NCBI GenBank assembly: GCA_964507035.1
Contig: CAZDOQ010000004.1
Coordinates: 1 to 49,303, forward strand
Source of the DNA: Pseudolachnospira sp964507035
GTDB lineage: Bacteria > Bacillota > Clostridia > Lachnospirales > Lachnospiraceae
Reading direction: 5' to 3'
Length of the DNA: 49,303 nucleotides
In this document: positions 24,271-33,215 of the stretch, one piece after another
Layout of the letters: each line of letters begins with the position of its first letter
How positions within the stretch are numbered: position 1 is the stretch's first letter
Notes under the pieces: model-generated
Database searches by the model: none
The model's input: the letters and a program-made list of their open reading frames with translations, nothing else
Told to the model about the DNA's origin: nothing
Program-made: the position numbers and the translations under genes

Positions 24271-25026
24271 ATGGTACGAGCGATACTGCACGGGTGCAAC
24301 GGAGCCATGGGCCGGGTGATCAGCCAGCTGGCTTCGGAAGACCCGGAGATTGCGATTGTGGCGGGGGTGGACATCAACACCCAGCAGCATGATACATACC
24401 CTGTGTTTGCCTCCCTGGCAGAGTGTCCTGTGGAGGCGGAGGTGGTCATAGACTTTGCCTCGGCCAAGGCCATGGACGCCCTCCTTTCCGCCATGGCGGA
24501 AAAGAAGCTGGCGGGGGTGCTCTGCACCACCGGCTTAAGCGAAGAGCAGATCCGCAAGGTGGAGGAGACCAGCCGCCAGGCGCCGGTGCTCCGGTCCGCC
24601 AATATGTCTGTGGGCGTGAACCTGATGTTCAAGGTGCTCGAGATGATGAGTCCGATCCTGGCCCAGGAAGGGTTTGACATTGAGATTGTGGAGAAGCATC
24701 ACCACCGGAAGCTGGACGCTCCCAGCGGCACAGCCCTGGCCCTGGCGGACGTGATCAACGAGGCCGCCGGCGGTGTCTACCGCTATAAGTATGACCGGAC
24801 CCAGGAGCGGCAGAAGAGGGATTCCAAGGAAATCGGCATCCAGTCGGTCCGGGGCGGCACCATTGTGGGAGACCACGACGTGATCTTTGCCGGCACGGAC
24901 GAGGTGATCACCCTGTCCCACAGCGCTTATTCCCGGGTCATCTTCGGCAAGGGAGCCATTGCGGCGGCCAAGTTCCTGGCCGGAAAGCCGGCGGGACTCT
25001 ACAACATGCGGGACGTGATCGGCTGA
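24271..25026 (+). CDS. dapB: 4-hydroxy-tetrahydrodipicolinate reductase
   Basis: It reduces the DapA product with NAD(P)H, the second step of the diaminopimelate branch. The 251-residue protein has the Rossmann start ILHGCNGAMGRVI, the CTTGLSEEQI loop and the catalytic EKHHHRKLDAPSGTAL. The open frame begins at GTG 24253, but the ATG at 24271 has AAAGGAG seven bases ahead and gives the family N-terminus. It is co-transcribed with dapA and followed by a terminator. Confidence 0.97.
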   Translation: MVRAILHGCNGAMGRVISQLASEDPEIAIVAGVDINTQQHDTYPVFASLAECPVEAEVVIDFASAKAMDALLSAMAEKKLAGVLCTTGLSEEQIRKVEETSRQAPVLRSANMSVGVNLMFKVLEMMSPILAQEGFDIEIVEKHHHRKLDAPSGTALALADVINEAAGGVYRYKYDRTQERQKRDSKEIGIQSVRGGTIVGDHDVIFAGTDEVITLSHSAYSRVIFGKGAIAAAKFLAGKPAGLYNMRDVIG

Positions 25027-25034
25027 CTTCACCA

Positions 25035-25088
25035 AAAGAACACAGTTTGGTGACGGAAAGAACACACTTTCATGAAAAAAAGAACACA
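25035..25088 (+). repeat. Three AAAGAACACA repeats at exact 22-base spacing
   Basis: AAAGAACACA occurs at 25035, 25057 and 25079. The first copy lies in the loop of a perfect eight-base stem (TCACCAAA / TTTGGTGA). The second lies in the loop of GAAAG / CTTTC. They sit between the dapB stop and its terminator. They may be the end of a lost insertion sequence with multiple terminal repeats, or protein- or RNA-binding loops. Confidence 0.7.
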
Positions 25089-25090
25089 AA

Positions 25091-25128
25091 AGAAGCGTAT
25101 CCTAGACCAAAGGGATGCGCTCTTTTTT
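25091..25128 (+). terminator. Terminator after dapB
   Basis: AGCGTATCC and GGGATGCGCT pair around TAGACCAAA with one G-U, followed by CTTTTTT. Confidence 0.88.
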
Positions 25129-25213
25129 GGTTTGAACAGCTGCGCTGTGAGCGGGCAGGAGATAAGCCCGAAGGGCGTATCAGCGGAAAATTTGTATGAG
25201 AAAGGAGCAGGAC

Positions 25214-26173
25214 ATGATTGAGGTCAGAAATCTTACCAAACGGTTTGGCGAGCATCTGGCAGTGGACGATCTGAGTTTCACCGTGGAAAAAGGCCAGATC
25301 TACGGCTTTTTGGGCCCCAATGGAGCGGGAAAGTCCACCACCATGAACATTATGACCGGATATCTGGGGGCCACATCGGGCCAGGTGATCATTGATGGTC
25401 ACGACATTTTGGAGGAGCCGGAGGAGGCCAAGGCCTGTATTGGCTTTCTGCCGGAGATGCCGCCTCTCTACACGGACATGACGGTGCTGGAGTACCTGAA
25501 GTTTGCCTCGGAGCTCAAAAAGATCCCCAAGGAAAAACGTTGGGACGCCATTGAGGAGGCCATGGAGCAGACGGAGATTCTGGATGTGGCGGACCGGGTC
25601 ATCAAGAACCTGTCCAAGGGCTACCGGCAGCGGGTGGGCCTGGCCCAAGCCCTTTTGGGGATGCCGCCTATCATCATTTTGGATGAACCCACGGTGGGGT
25701 TGGATCCCAAGCAGATCATGGAGATCCGAGATCTGATCAAGAGGCTGGGGCGAGAGCACACGGTGATTTTAAGTTCCCACATCCTCTCGGAGATCAGCGC
25801 CGTCTGCAACCATATTCTGATCATCTCCCACGGAAAGCTGGTGGCCAGCGATACGGCGGAGAGTCTGGCCAACCGGGCCAAACACTCCCACACCCTGCAC
25901 CTGACGGTGCGGAGCACGCCGGAGACGGTCCGGCAGATCCTGGAGGAGGACAGTGAACTGGAGACGGTGGAGTTAAAGCAGGGAGAAGAGCAGGGAACCG
26001 CGGAGTTGCTTTTGGCCTCCCGGCATGAGGAGGATGTCCGGGAACGGGCGTTTTACTTCTTTGCCCAGCACAAGTGCCCGATTTTGGAGATGAGCAGGGA
26101 GAAGGTTTCCCTGGAGGAACTGTTCCTGGAGCTGACCGGTGAGGAGGAAGAAGAACATGCTGGCAATCTGTAA
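25214..26173 (+). CDS. ABC exporter ATP-binding protein (GldA-like)
   Basis: It powers a membrane exporter made with the next genes. The 319-residue protein has Walker A GPNGAGKST, Q-loop FLPEMPPLY, signature LSKGYRQRVGLAQAL, Walker B IIILDEPTVGLD and switch LSSHILSE. A C-terminal domain of about 90 residues follows, ending in an acidic run. The open frame starts at 25196, but ATG 25214 with AAAGGAG gives the usual MIEVRNLTKRFG start. Its end overlaps the permease gene by 17 bases. The nearest known group is the gliding/GldA-type ATPases that pair with GldF- and GldG-like proteins. Substrate unknown. Confidence 0.9.
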   Translation: MIEVRNLTKRFGEHLAVDDLSFTVEKGQIYGFLGPNGAGKSTTMNIMTGYLGATSGQVIIDGHDILEEPEEAKACIGFLPEMPPLYTDMTVLEYLKFASELKKIPKEKRWDAIEEAMEQTEILDVADRVIKNLSKGYRQRVGLAQALLGMPPIIILDEPTVGLDPKQIMEIRDLIKRLGREHTVILSSHILSEISAVCNHILIISHGKLVASDTAESLANRAKHSHTLHLTVRSTPETVRQILEEDSELETVELKQGEEQGTAELLLASRHEEDVRERAFYFFAQHKCPILEMSREKVSLEELFLELTGEEEEEHAGNL

Positions 26174-26864
26174 AAGAGAATTGAGAAGTTATTTTACCTC
26201 GGTGACAGGATGGCTGTTCATGGCCTTTTTCCTGTTCTTTGTGGGCCTTTACATGCGGGGATACAATCTCAGCGGATACTATGTGTCCAGCTTTTCCTAT
26301 CCCCTCTACAGCGTTAATTTTGTGTTCATGATCGCCGTCCCGGTGCTGACCATGCGGTCCCTGGCGGAGGAGCGGAAGAGCAAGACGGATCAGCTGCTTC
26401 TGACATCCCCCATCAGCGTCTCCCGGGTGGTGCTGGGGAAGTATCTGGCCATGGTGGTGGTGTACGGCTTGGTCTGCCTGGTCTGCGCCCTGGGGCCTCT
26501 GGTCCTGTCCCAGTACGGCACCGTCAACTTTAAGACGGACTACAGCATGCTCCTGGCCTTTTCCCTGAGCGGCTGCGCCTATCTGTCCATTGGTCTCTAT
26601 ATCTCCTCCCTGACGGAGAGTCCGGTGCTGGCTTGCGTGGGTACGGTGGGAGCCTTGCTGATCCTCTATCTGATCTCCACCATCGCTAGTATGATCCCCA
26701 TTGATTTGATCAGCACGATTCTGGCCTTCCTGTCCATTCAGGACCGGCTCTTGAGTTTTGCGGAGAATCTGTTAGACATTCCGTCCCTGGTGTATTTTCT
26801 GTCCATCTCCGGCTTCTTTGTGTTTCTCAGCATCCAGTCGGTGAACAAGCGTAGATGGAATTAA
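26157..26864 (+). CDS. ABC exporter permease (GldF/ABC-2 type)
   Basis: The 235-residue protein has six hydrophobic segments. The typical start is MLAICKRELRSYFTSVTGWL, then MRSLAEERKSKTDQLLLTSP, the ABC-2 family loop that contacts the ATPase. GAGGAGG precedes the ATG at 26157, inside the end of the ATPase gene. It would form a dimer in the membrane as the translocation pore with the upstream ATPase. Confidence 0.88.
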   Translation: MLAICKRELRSYFTSVTGWLFMAFFLFFVGLYMRGYNLSGYYVSSFSYPLYSVNFVFMIAVPVLTMRSLAEERKSKTDQLLLTSPISVSRVVLGKYLAMVVVYGLVCLVCALGPLVLSQYGTVNFKTDYSMLLAFSLSGCAYLSIGLYISSLTESPVLACVGTVGALLILYLISTIASMIPIDLISTILAFLSIQDRLLSFAENLLDIPSLVYFLSISGFFVFLSIQSVNKRRWN

Positions 26865-26876
26865 GGAGGTGGGAAG

Positions 26877-28361
26877 ATGAGTGAGAAAAAAACAAAAAAA
26901 CCCAAGAAGCCCCGGAAATCCCTAAAGGAGTTTCTGGGCACCACCCGGGTCCGGTACGGCTCCTACAGCGCTACCGTGTCCGTGGTGGTACTGGCTATTT
27001 TGGTGGTGGTGAATTTGATTGTGTCCAATCTGCCCACCCGGTTCACAGAGATTGACACCAGCGATTCCAGCTATTACTCCATCGGCGATCTGACCCGGAG
27101 CATTGTGGGATCTCTGGATACGGATGTGACCATCTCCATCATGGCCTCCCAGGAGGATGCGGAGTCGGATTCTATTTTGTTCATTGCCGGGGAGATGCTG
27201 CAGCGGTATCAGGAGCTTTCAGACCGGCTCACCGTGGAGTATGTGGACCCGGCGTTAAACCCCACCTTTGGCAATGAGAGCGGCCTGGAGGATGTGAGCG
27301 CCGGCAGCCTGGTGGTGTCCAGCGAAAAGCGGAACACGGTGGTAGCCTACAGTGATCTGTACGAGGTGGATTACTCCAGCTACTACACCACCGGCACCGC
27401 CAGCCAGTCCTACAACGGAGAGGCGGCGGTGACCAGCGCCATTGACTATGTGGTCTCGGACACCCTGCCCATCTTGTACCGGCTCATCGGACACGGAGAA
27501 AGCAGCCTTCCCTCCTCGGTGGAGACCCAAGTGGCCCGGCTGAACATAGAAGTGCAGGATCTGAACCTGCTCACCGCCGGGGCCATCCCGGAGGACGCCA
27601 GCTGCCTGCTGATCTACTGCCCCACGGGGGATTTGTCCTCTGAGGAGGCGGATCTGATCTTAGAGTACCTGGAGGGAGGCGGCTCCGTGCTGATTGTGCC
27701 CACCCTCACGGGGGAGACCCTGACCAACTTTGACCGGATCTACAGCAACTACGGCATGAGCCTCACCAACACCCTGGTACTGGAGGGAGATCCCAGCCAC
27801 TATTATCAGACCCCTTACTATATTGTGCCGGAGGTGTCCAGCCACACCATCACCTCCCCCATTTCGGAGAATAACGTGAGCCTGCTCATGGGCAGCTGCC
27901 AGGGGATCAATATCTCAGAGGATATCCGGTCCACGCTGACAGTGACATCCCTGGTGGACACCACAGAGGATGCCTATGCCAAAACCCTGACAAACGGCCA
28001 GGTCTCCACTCTGGAGCAGGAAAGCGGGGATGCCCAGGGGTCCTTCTGCCTGGCGGCGGCGGCCACGGAGACAGTGGGAGACGCGGAGGCCCAGCTGGTG
28101 GTGATCTCCTCCCAGGGACTGCTGGATGAGAACATCATTGACTATTTCACCGTGGGCAACACGGATCTGTTCCTCAACTCCATCAGCTGGATGTGCGACC
28201 ATGAGAGCAGTATTTCCATCTCGGCCAAGAGCATGGATGTGAACACGCTGACCATGACGGCGGCTCAGAGCCGGTTTTGGACGGTTCTTGCCATGGGCGT
28301 GATCCCGGTGGCGTTGCTGGTCTGCGGCGTTGGCGTGTGGGCATGGAGGCGTAGGAAATAA
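26877..28361 (+). CDS. GldG-like ABC transporter auxiliary protein
   Basis: The 494-residue protein has a very basic N-terminus, one membrane helix at about 33-52, a long extracytoplasmic region, and a second helix at about 467-487 ending WAWRRRK. The region after the first helix (FTEIDTSDSSYYSIGDLT) and the later ALNPTFGNESGLEDVSAGSL and SCLLIYCPTGDLSSEEADLI belong to the GldG/ABC-type uncharacterised transport domain. In known gene sets this protein and a DUF4340 protein accompany GldA and GldF homologues. AAGGAGG lies before the ATG. The stop TAA shares its last A with the next ATG. Confidence 0.85.
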   Translation: MSEKKTKKPKKPRKSLKEFLGTTRVRYGSYSATVSVVVLAILVVVNLIVSNLPTRFTEIDTSDSSYYSIGDLTRSIVGSLDTDVTISIMASQEDAESDSILFIAGEMLQRYQELSDRLTVEYVDPALNPTFGNESGLEDVSAGSLVVSSEKRNTVVAYSDLYEVDYSSYYTTGTASQSYNGEAAVTSAIDYVVSDTLPILYRLIGHGESSLPSSVETQVARLNIEVQDLNLLTAGAIPEDASCLLIYCPTGDLSSEEADLILEYLEGGGSVLIVPTLTGETLTNFDRIYSNYGMSLTNTLVLEGDPSHYYQTPYYIVPEVSSHTITSPISENNVSLLMGSCQGINISEDIRSTLTVTSLVDTTEDAYAKTLTNGQVSTLEQESGDAQGSFCLAAAATETVGDAEAQLVVISSQGLLDENIIDYFTVGNTDLFLNSISWMCDHESSISISAKSMDVNTLTMTAAQSRFWTVLAMGVIPVALLVCGVGVWAWRRRK

Positions 28362-29941
28362 TGAAGAAAAAGAAGAACAAGACCCGAAACCTGTTGGTGC
28401 TGCTGGCCGTGTTGGTGGTGGCCTGCAGCGGCTACTACGGCCTGCTCCGGTACAATGCCGCCCAGGAGGCGGCGGAGGCAGAGACGGAGGCGGAAGAGCT
28501 TCCCAGCCTTCTGGGCCTCTCCGGAACCATCTCGCGGATTTCCTATGAGACAGGCGGGGAGACCATTTCCCTGGTGTATCAGGAGGAGCAGTGGGTCCGG
28601 GAGGACAACGCTTCCTTCCCGGTGAACCAGACCCTGGCTCAGGGGATGGCGGATACCCTGTCCGGAGCGGAACAGATCCAGGAGATTCCGGACGCCTCCA
28701 CCCATCTGGCGGACTACGGCCTGGAAGAACCTTCGGCCCAGGTGACGGTGGAGGATGACACCGGAGTTTCCCTGGTGCTGTTGGTGGGAAATGAAAACAC
28801 CACCGCGGAGGGCTGCTATGCCATGATCCAAGACAGCGGGCAGGTGTACCTGACCACATCCTCCCTGGCCACTGCTTTTGACCAGGGGTGGATGGAGTTG
28901 GCCACGGTGGACGACGGACCGGCGATCGGCTCGGAGGATATCAAGCAGATCACGGTGGCCCAGGGGGATTCGTCCCAGACCCTGCGGTACGAGTCCGCCG
29001 GGTGGCCGGAATACGACTACACGGAGAGCGCCAATCTGTTCTACCAAAAAGCGGACGGCAGCTATATGCCGGTGGACGCCGCGGCCCAGAGCAGCATCTT
29101 GAGCGCCGTCAGTTCCCTCAGCTATGAGGCGGTGGAGGTCTATGACCCCACGGAGGAGGAGTTGGCCGCCGCCGGGCTGACAGAACCTGCCGCTGTGATC
29201 ACCGTGGACTATACCAAGGAGGAGACGGTGACTATTAAGGCGGAAGAGGAGGGAGAGGAGGACACCACGGAGACCGTGGAAACCGACGCCCAGTTTGTGC
29301 TGTATGTGGGAAATTACAATCAGGAGGAGGAGACCTACTCGGTTACCTATGAGGGGGCGTCCACCATCTTGACCATGGAGGCGGACAGCTTGGAGGAACT
29401 GCTCACCTTAAGTGAACGGACCTTAGCCAACCTCTCTCCCAGCGATATTGCGGACACCTCGATAGACAGCATAGAGATCACCTACGGCGGAACCCCCCAG
29501 ACTCTGTCCATTGAGCGGGTGGAGGTGCCGGTGGAGACCGAAGAGACCGAAGAGACGGAGGAAACGGAAGAAACCGAAGAGACAGAGGTGGAGACCGAAA
29601 CCCAGGTCACCTACTATCTGGACGGCACAGAGATTGAGGCGGATGCGTTCCAGACCTACTCGGATGCTCTGGAAATCACCGGCCAGCGGGTGCTGGAGGA
29701 AGGGGAAGCTCTGCCGGTGGAGGACGCGGTGCTGACGGTGGTGTTCCACCGGAATGTGGAAGCGTACCCCACGGTGACCATCTCCTACATTCCCTACAAT
29801 GAAAACTACTATCAGGTATCGGTGAACGGGGAGGAACCGTCCATCGTGGTGAACATCCGGGATGTGGAGAACGTGCTGGACATCTTCCAGAACGGGCTGG
29901 AAACCGGAGAGAGCGAGACCAGCGAGGAGACAGCGGAATAG
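28361..29941 (+). CDS. DUF4340 domain protein of the ABC exporter operon
   Basis: The 526-residue protein has a basic start and one hydrophobic segment (about 10-27). The segment includes LVVACSG, which could be a lipobox, so it is a membrane-anchored or lipid-anchored extracellular protein. Repeated DUF4340-type units follow, with GLEEPSAQVTVEDDTG and GLTEPAAVITVDYTKEE. Residues near 390-412 are a run of ETE units (six nine-base repeats in the DNA). It overlaps the GldG-like gene by one base (TAATG). It is the last gene of the operon and is followed by a terminator. The function is not known; it is probably part of the exporter on the outside. Confidence 0.82.
   Translation: MKKKKNKTRNLLVLLAVLVVACSGYYGLLRYNAAQEAAEAETEAEELPSLLGLSGTISRISYETGGETISLVYQEEQWVREDNASFPVNQTLAQGMADTLSGAEQIQEIPDASTHLADYGLEEPSAQVTVEDDTGVSLVLLVGNENTTAEGCYAMIQDSGQVYLTTSSLATAFDQGWMELATVDDGPAIGSEDIKQITVAQGDSSQTLRYESAGWPEYDYTESANLFYQKADGSYMPVDAAAQSSILSAVSSLSYEAVEVYDPTEEELAAAGLTEPAAVITVDYTKEETVTIKAEEEGEEDTTETVETDAQFVLYVGNYNQEEETYSVTYEGASTILTMEADSLEELLTLSERTLANLSPSDIADTSIDSIEITYGGTPQTLSIERVEVPVETEETEETEETEETEETEVETETQVTYYLDGTEIEADAFQTYSDALEITGQRVLEEGEALPVEDAVLTVVFHRNVEAYPTVTISYIPYNENYYQVSVNGEEPSIVVNIRDVENVLDIFQNGLETGESETSEETAE
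29534..29587 (+). repeat. Six nine-base repeats (ETE units)
   Basis: Six tandem variants of GAGACCGAA encode ETE repeats in the DUF4340 protein. Units differ at synonymous positions, so it is an older repeat that keeps frame. Confidence 0.8.
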
Positions 29942-29972
29942 ACAAGCGGGGGAAGAACGAAAAACCCGCACA

Positions 29973-30008
29973 GCGGAGCCAGGGGGCGGACCCTTTGGCT
30001 CCGTTTTC
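29973..30008 (+). terminator. Terminator of the ABC exporter operon
   Basis: CGGAGCCA and TGGCTCCG pair, with an inner AGGG/CCCT, followed by TTTTCATT. Confidence 0.88.
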
Positions 30009-30039
30009 ATTGGGAGACTACTAAAATTATGATTCACCC

Positions 30040-30068
30040 TTGCCATACGCAGGGAAAGTAGCTATAAT
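30040..30068 (+). promoter_or_regulatory. Promoter for hisS-aspS-trkA-trkH
   Basis: TTGCCA (30040-30045) and TATAAT (30063-30068) are exactly 17 bases apart. The leader is only about 27 bases, so there is no T-box. Confidence 0.85.
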
Positions 30069-30101
30069 TATACGCGAACCCTAAAAAAAGGAGAACAAGA
30101 G

Positions 30102-31361
30102 ATGGCATTGACCAAAAAGCCGGTAAACGGTATGAAGGATATTTTGCCCCGGGAGATGGAGATCCGGGATTATGTGATCGGTCTGATCAAGGAAACCTAT
30201 CAGAGCTTTGGCTTCACCCCCATTGAGACGCCGGTGGTGGAGAACCTGGCCAATCTGACCAGCAAACAGGGCGGGGACAATGAGAAGCTGATCTTTAAGA
30301 TCATGAAGCGGGGGGAAAAGCTGAACCTGTCCACCGCCACCTGCGAGGAGGATCTGGCAGACAGCGGCCTCCGGTATGACCTGACGGTGCCCCTGGTCCG
30401 GTTTTACTCCAACAACGCTAACCAGCTGCCCAAGCCCTTTAAGGCCCTGCAGATCGGGCCGGTGTTCCGGGCGGACCGCCCCCAGAAAAGCCGGTTCCGT
30501 CAGTTCTACCAGTGCGATATTGACATTTTGGGAGAAGCGGGGAACATAGCGGAGATCGAGCTGATTCTGGCCACCACCACCCTTCTGGGAAAGCTGGGCT
30601 TTTCCGGCTTCACGGTGCGGATCAACGACAGGCGGATTTTAAAGGCCATGGCGGCCTACAGCGGCTTCCCGGAGGACTCCTACGATAAGGTGTTCATCAT
30701 TTTAGATAAGATGGATAAGATCGGGGCCTGCGGTGTCTCGGAGGAACTTCTGGCAAGCGGCTTCTCCCAGGAAGCGGTGGACAAATATCTGGCCCTCTTT
30801 AAGGCTCTCCAGGGCGAGGAGGACGGCGTCTCCTACCTGGGAGAAGTGCTGGGAGATTACCTGCCGGAGGGAACCGCCCAGGGGTTAAAGGAGATTGTGG
30901 ACAACGTGGCGGCGGCCTCTTCCATCGATTTCCGGCTGGCCTTCGACCCCACCCTGGTCCGGGGCATGTCCTACTACACCGGCACCATTTTTGAGATTGA
31001 GATTGCAGGTCTTGGCTGTTCCGCCGGAGGCGGCGGCCGGTATGACCAGATGGTGGGCAAGTTCACCAACATGCAGGCGCCGGCCTGCGGCTTTTCTATC
31101 GGCTTTGAGCGGATCATCACCATCCTGCTGGAGCAGAACTTCCAGGTGCCAGGGGCGGCGGACAAGAAAGCCTTCCTGATTGAGAAGGGGATGCCGGCGG
31201 ACCGGTTCTGCCAGATTCTAAAGGAAGCCCAGGCAGAGCGGGAGCAGGGGGTCCAGGTGCTCACGGTGACCATAAACAAGAATAAGAAGTTCCAGAAAGA
31301 GCAGTTGGCAGAACAGGGCTACACGGAGTTTGTGGAATACTACCGGGAAGAGCGGAAATAA
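30102..31361 (+). CDS. hisS: Histidyl-tRNA synthetase
   Basis: It charges tRNA-His. The 419-residue class II synthetase starts KKPVNGMKDILPREM. Class II motif 2 is in GPVFRADRPQKSRFRQFYQ, the histidine-binding LVRGMSYYTGTIFE follows, and motif 3 is in GFSIGFERI. The C-terminal anticodon-binding domain follows from about residue 330. It is near family length. AAAGGAG lies before the ATG. It is first in a run with aspS, a common pairing in Firmicutes. Confidence 0.96.
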   Translation: MALTKKPVNGMKDILPREMEIRDYVIGLIKETYQSFGFTPIETPVVENLANLTSKQGGDNEKLIFKIMKRGEKLNLSTATCEEDLADSGLRYDLTVPLVRFYSNNANQLPKPFKALQIGPVFRADRPQKSRFRQFYQCDIDILGEAGNIAEIELILATTTLLGKLGFSGFTVRINDRRILKAMAAYSGFPEDSYDKVFIILDKMDKIGACGVSEELLASGFSQEAVDKYLALFKALQGEEDGVSYLGEVLGDYLPEGTAQGLKEIVDNVAAASSIDFRLAFDPTLVRGMSYYTGTIFEIEIAGLGCSAGGGGRYDQMVGKFTNMQAPACGFSIGFERIITILLEQNFQVPGAADKKAFLIEKGMPADRFCQILKEAQAEREQGVQVLTVTINKNKKFQKEQLAEQGYTEFVEYYREERK

Positions 31362-31400
31362 AACAGACGAATTTCTTTATCATAGGAGGAATCAAGAGAC

Positions 31401-33200
31401 ATGGCGGAATCCATGCAGGGGCTGCACCGGACCCACCGGTGTGGGGAAATCTCCCAGGAACTTGTGGGGGAGACCGTGACCGTAACGGGATGGGTGCAGA
31501 AGAGAAGAAATCTGGGGAGTTTGATCTTCATTGATCTGCGGGACCGCAGCGGCCTGCTGCAGCTGATCTTTGACGAGAAGGATATAGGAGCCGGGGGCTT
31601 TGCCAAAGCGGGGACCCTCCGGAGCGAATTTGTGGTGGCGGCCACCGGCCGGGTGGAGACCCGATCCGGCGCTTTCAATGAGAACCTGAAGACCGGCCAC
31701 CTGGAGGTGCGGGTCACGGACCTGCGGATCCTCTCGGAGGCGGACACTCCGCCCTTTCCTGTTGAGGATGATATCCACACCCGGGAGGAGCTACGGCTCC
31801 AGTACCGGTATCTGGACTTGCGGCGGCCGTCCCTCCAGAAAAATCTGATGCTCCGGAGTCAGGTAGCCAACCTGTCCAGGCAGTTTATGAGCCGGGAAGG
31901 GTTCCTGGAGATTGAGACCCCCATGCTCACCAAGAGTACTCCGGAGGGGGCCCGGGACTATCTGGTGCCCAGCCGGATCCATCCGGGGGCTTTCTATGCG
32001 CTGCCCCAGTCTCCCCAGCTGTTTAAGCAGCTGCTCATGTGCGCAGGCTACGACCGGTATTTCCAGATCGCCCGGTGCTTCCGGGATGAGGACCTGCGGG
32101 CAGACCGGCAGCCGGACTTCACCCAGATGGATATGGAGTTGTCCTTTGTCACCGAGGAGGACGTGATGGAGGTCAATGAGCGGCTGCTCCAGCATCTGTT
32201 CCGGGATGTGCTGGGGGCGGAGATCTCCCTGCCCATCCGGCGGATCCCCTACCGGGAGGCCATGGACCGGTTTGGCTCGGACAAGCCGGACGTGCGCTTT
32301 GGCATGGAACTGGTGAACGTTTCGGATCTGGTCCGGGACTGCGGCTTTGGCGTGTTCACCGGGGCTCTGGCCGCCGGTGGTTCCGTCCGGGGCATTAACG
32401 TGGAAGGGCAGGGACATATGCCCAGAAAGAAGATCGACGCCCTGACGGATATGGCCAAGGGCATGGGGGCCAAGGGACTGGCTTATCTGTGTGTGGGCTG
32501 CGGGGAAAACGGCGCCCACAAGTGTTCCTTTGCCAAATTCATGAAGCCGGAGGAACTAGAGGCTCTCATTGCGGCCATGAACGGAAAGCCAGGAGACCTG
32601 CTGCTGTTTGCGGCGGATAAGAATAGCCTGGTGTTCACCGTCCTGGGAAGCCTGCGGCTGGAGATGGCCCGCCAGCTGAATCTGGTGAAAAAGGACGACT
32701 TCCAGTTCCTGTGGGTTACAGAGTTCCCTCTGTTTGAGTATTCGGAGGAGGAAGGCCGCTATGTGGCCATGCACCATCCCTTCACCATGCCGGTGGAGGA
32801 GGATCTGCCGTATCTTGAGAGTGATCCGGGACGGGTCCGGGCCAAGGCCTACGACATCATTCTGAATGGGAACGAGATCGGCGGCGGCAGCATCCGTATC
32901 CACCAGCCGGACGTGCAGGAGCGGATGTTTGAGGCCCTGGGCTTCACCAAGGAGGAGGCCCATCAGCGGTTCGGCTTCCTGTTGGATGCCTTCCGGTACG
33001 GCGTGCCGCCCCACGGGGGTCTGGCTTACGGCCTGGACCGGCTGGTGATGCTCATGGCCGGGGTGGACAGCATCCGGGAGGTCATTGCCTTCCCCAAAGC
33101 CAAAGATGCGTCCTGCCTGCTCACCGGAGCGCCGGATGCGGTGGACGCAAAGCAGCTGGAAGAACTTTCGATTCGCTGTGTGACCAAAGAGGAGAAATAG
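31401..33200 (+). CDS. aspS: Aspartyl-tRNA synthetase
   Basis: It charges tRNA-Asp, and possibly also tRNA-Asn if non-discriminating; sequence reading does not decide this. The 599-residue bacterial-type enzyme has an N-terminal OB anticodon domain (VTVTGWVQKRRNLGSLIFID). The class II core follows (motif 2 FRDEDLRADRQPDFTQMD; motif 3 GLAYGLDRLVML). The bacterial GAD insertion lies between about residues 290 and 430. AGGAGG precedes the ATG. The preceding gene is hisS, with 39 bases between. Confidence 0.97.
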   Translation: MAESMQGLHRTHRCGEISQELVGETVTVTGWVQKRRNLGSLIFIDLRDRSGLLQLIFDEKDIGAGGFAKAGTLRSEFVVAATGRVETRSGAFNENLKTGHLEVRVTDLRILSEADTPPFPVEDDIHTREELRLQYRYLDLRRPSLQKNLMLRSQVANLSRQFMSREGFLEIETPMLTKSTPEGARDYLVPSRIHPGAFYALPQSPQLFKQLLMCAGYDRYFQIARCFRDEDLRADRQPDFTQMDMELSFVTEEDVMEVNERLLQHLFRDVLGAEISLPIRRIPYREAMDRFGSDKPDVRFGMELVNVSDLVRDCGFGVFTGALAAGGSVRGINVEGQGHMPRKKIDALTDMAKGMGAKGLAYLCVGCGENGAHKCSFAKFMKPEELEALIAAMNGKPGDLLLFAADKNSLVFTVLGSLRLEMARQLNLVKKDDFQFLWVTEFPLFEYSEEEGRYVAMHHPFTMPVEEDLPYLESDPGRVRAKAYDIILNGNEIGGGSIRIHQPDVQERMFEALGFTKEEAHQRFGFLLDAFRYGVPPHGGLAYGLDRLVMLMAGVDSIREVIAFPKAKDASCLLTGAPDAVDAKQLEELSIRCVTKEEK

Positions 33201-33215
33201 GCCGGAGGAATCGCT

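Noticed and set aside
30069..30101. T-box leader before hisS
   Set aside because: The leader from the mapped-by-eye promoter is only about 27 bases, too short for a T-box.
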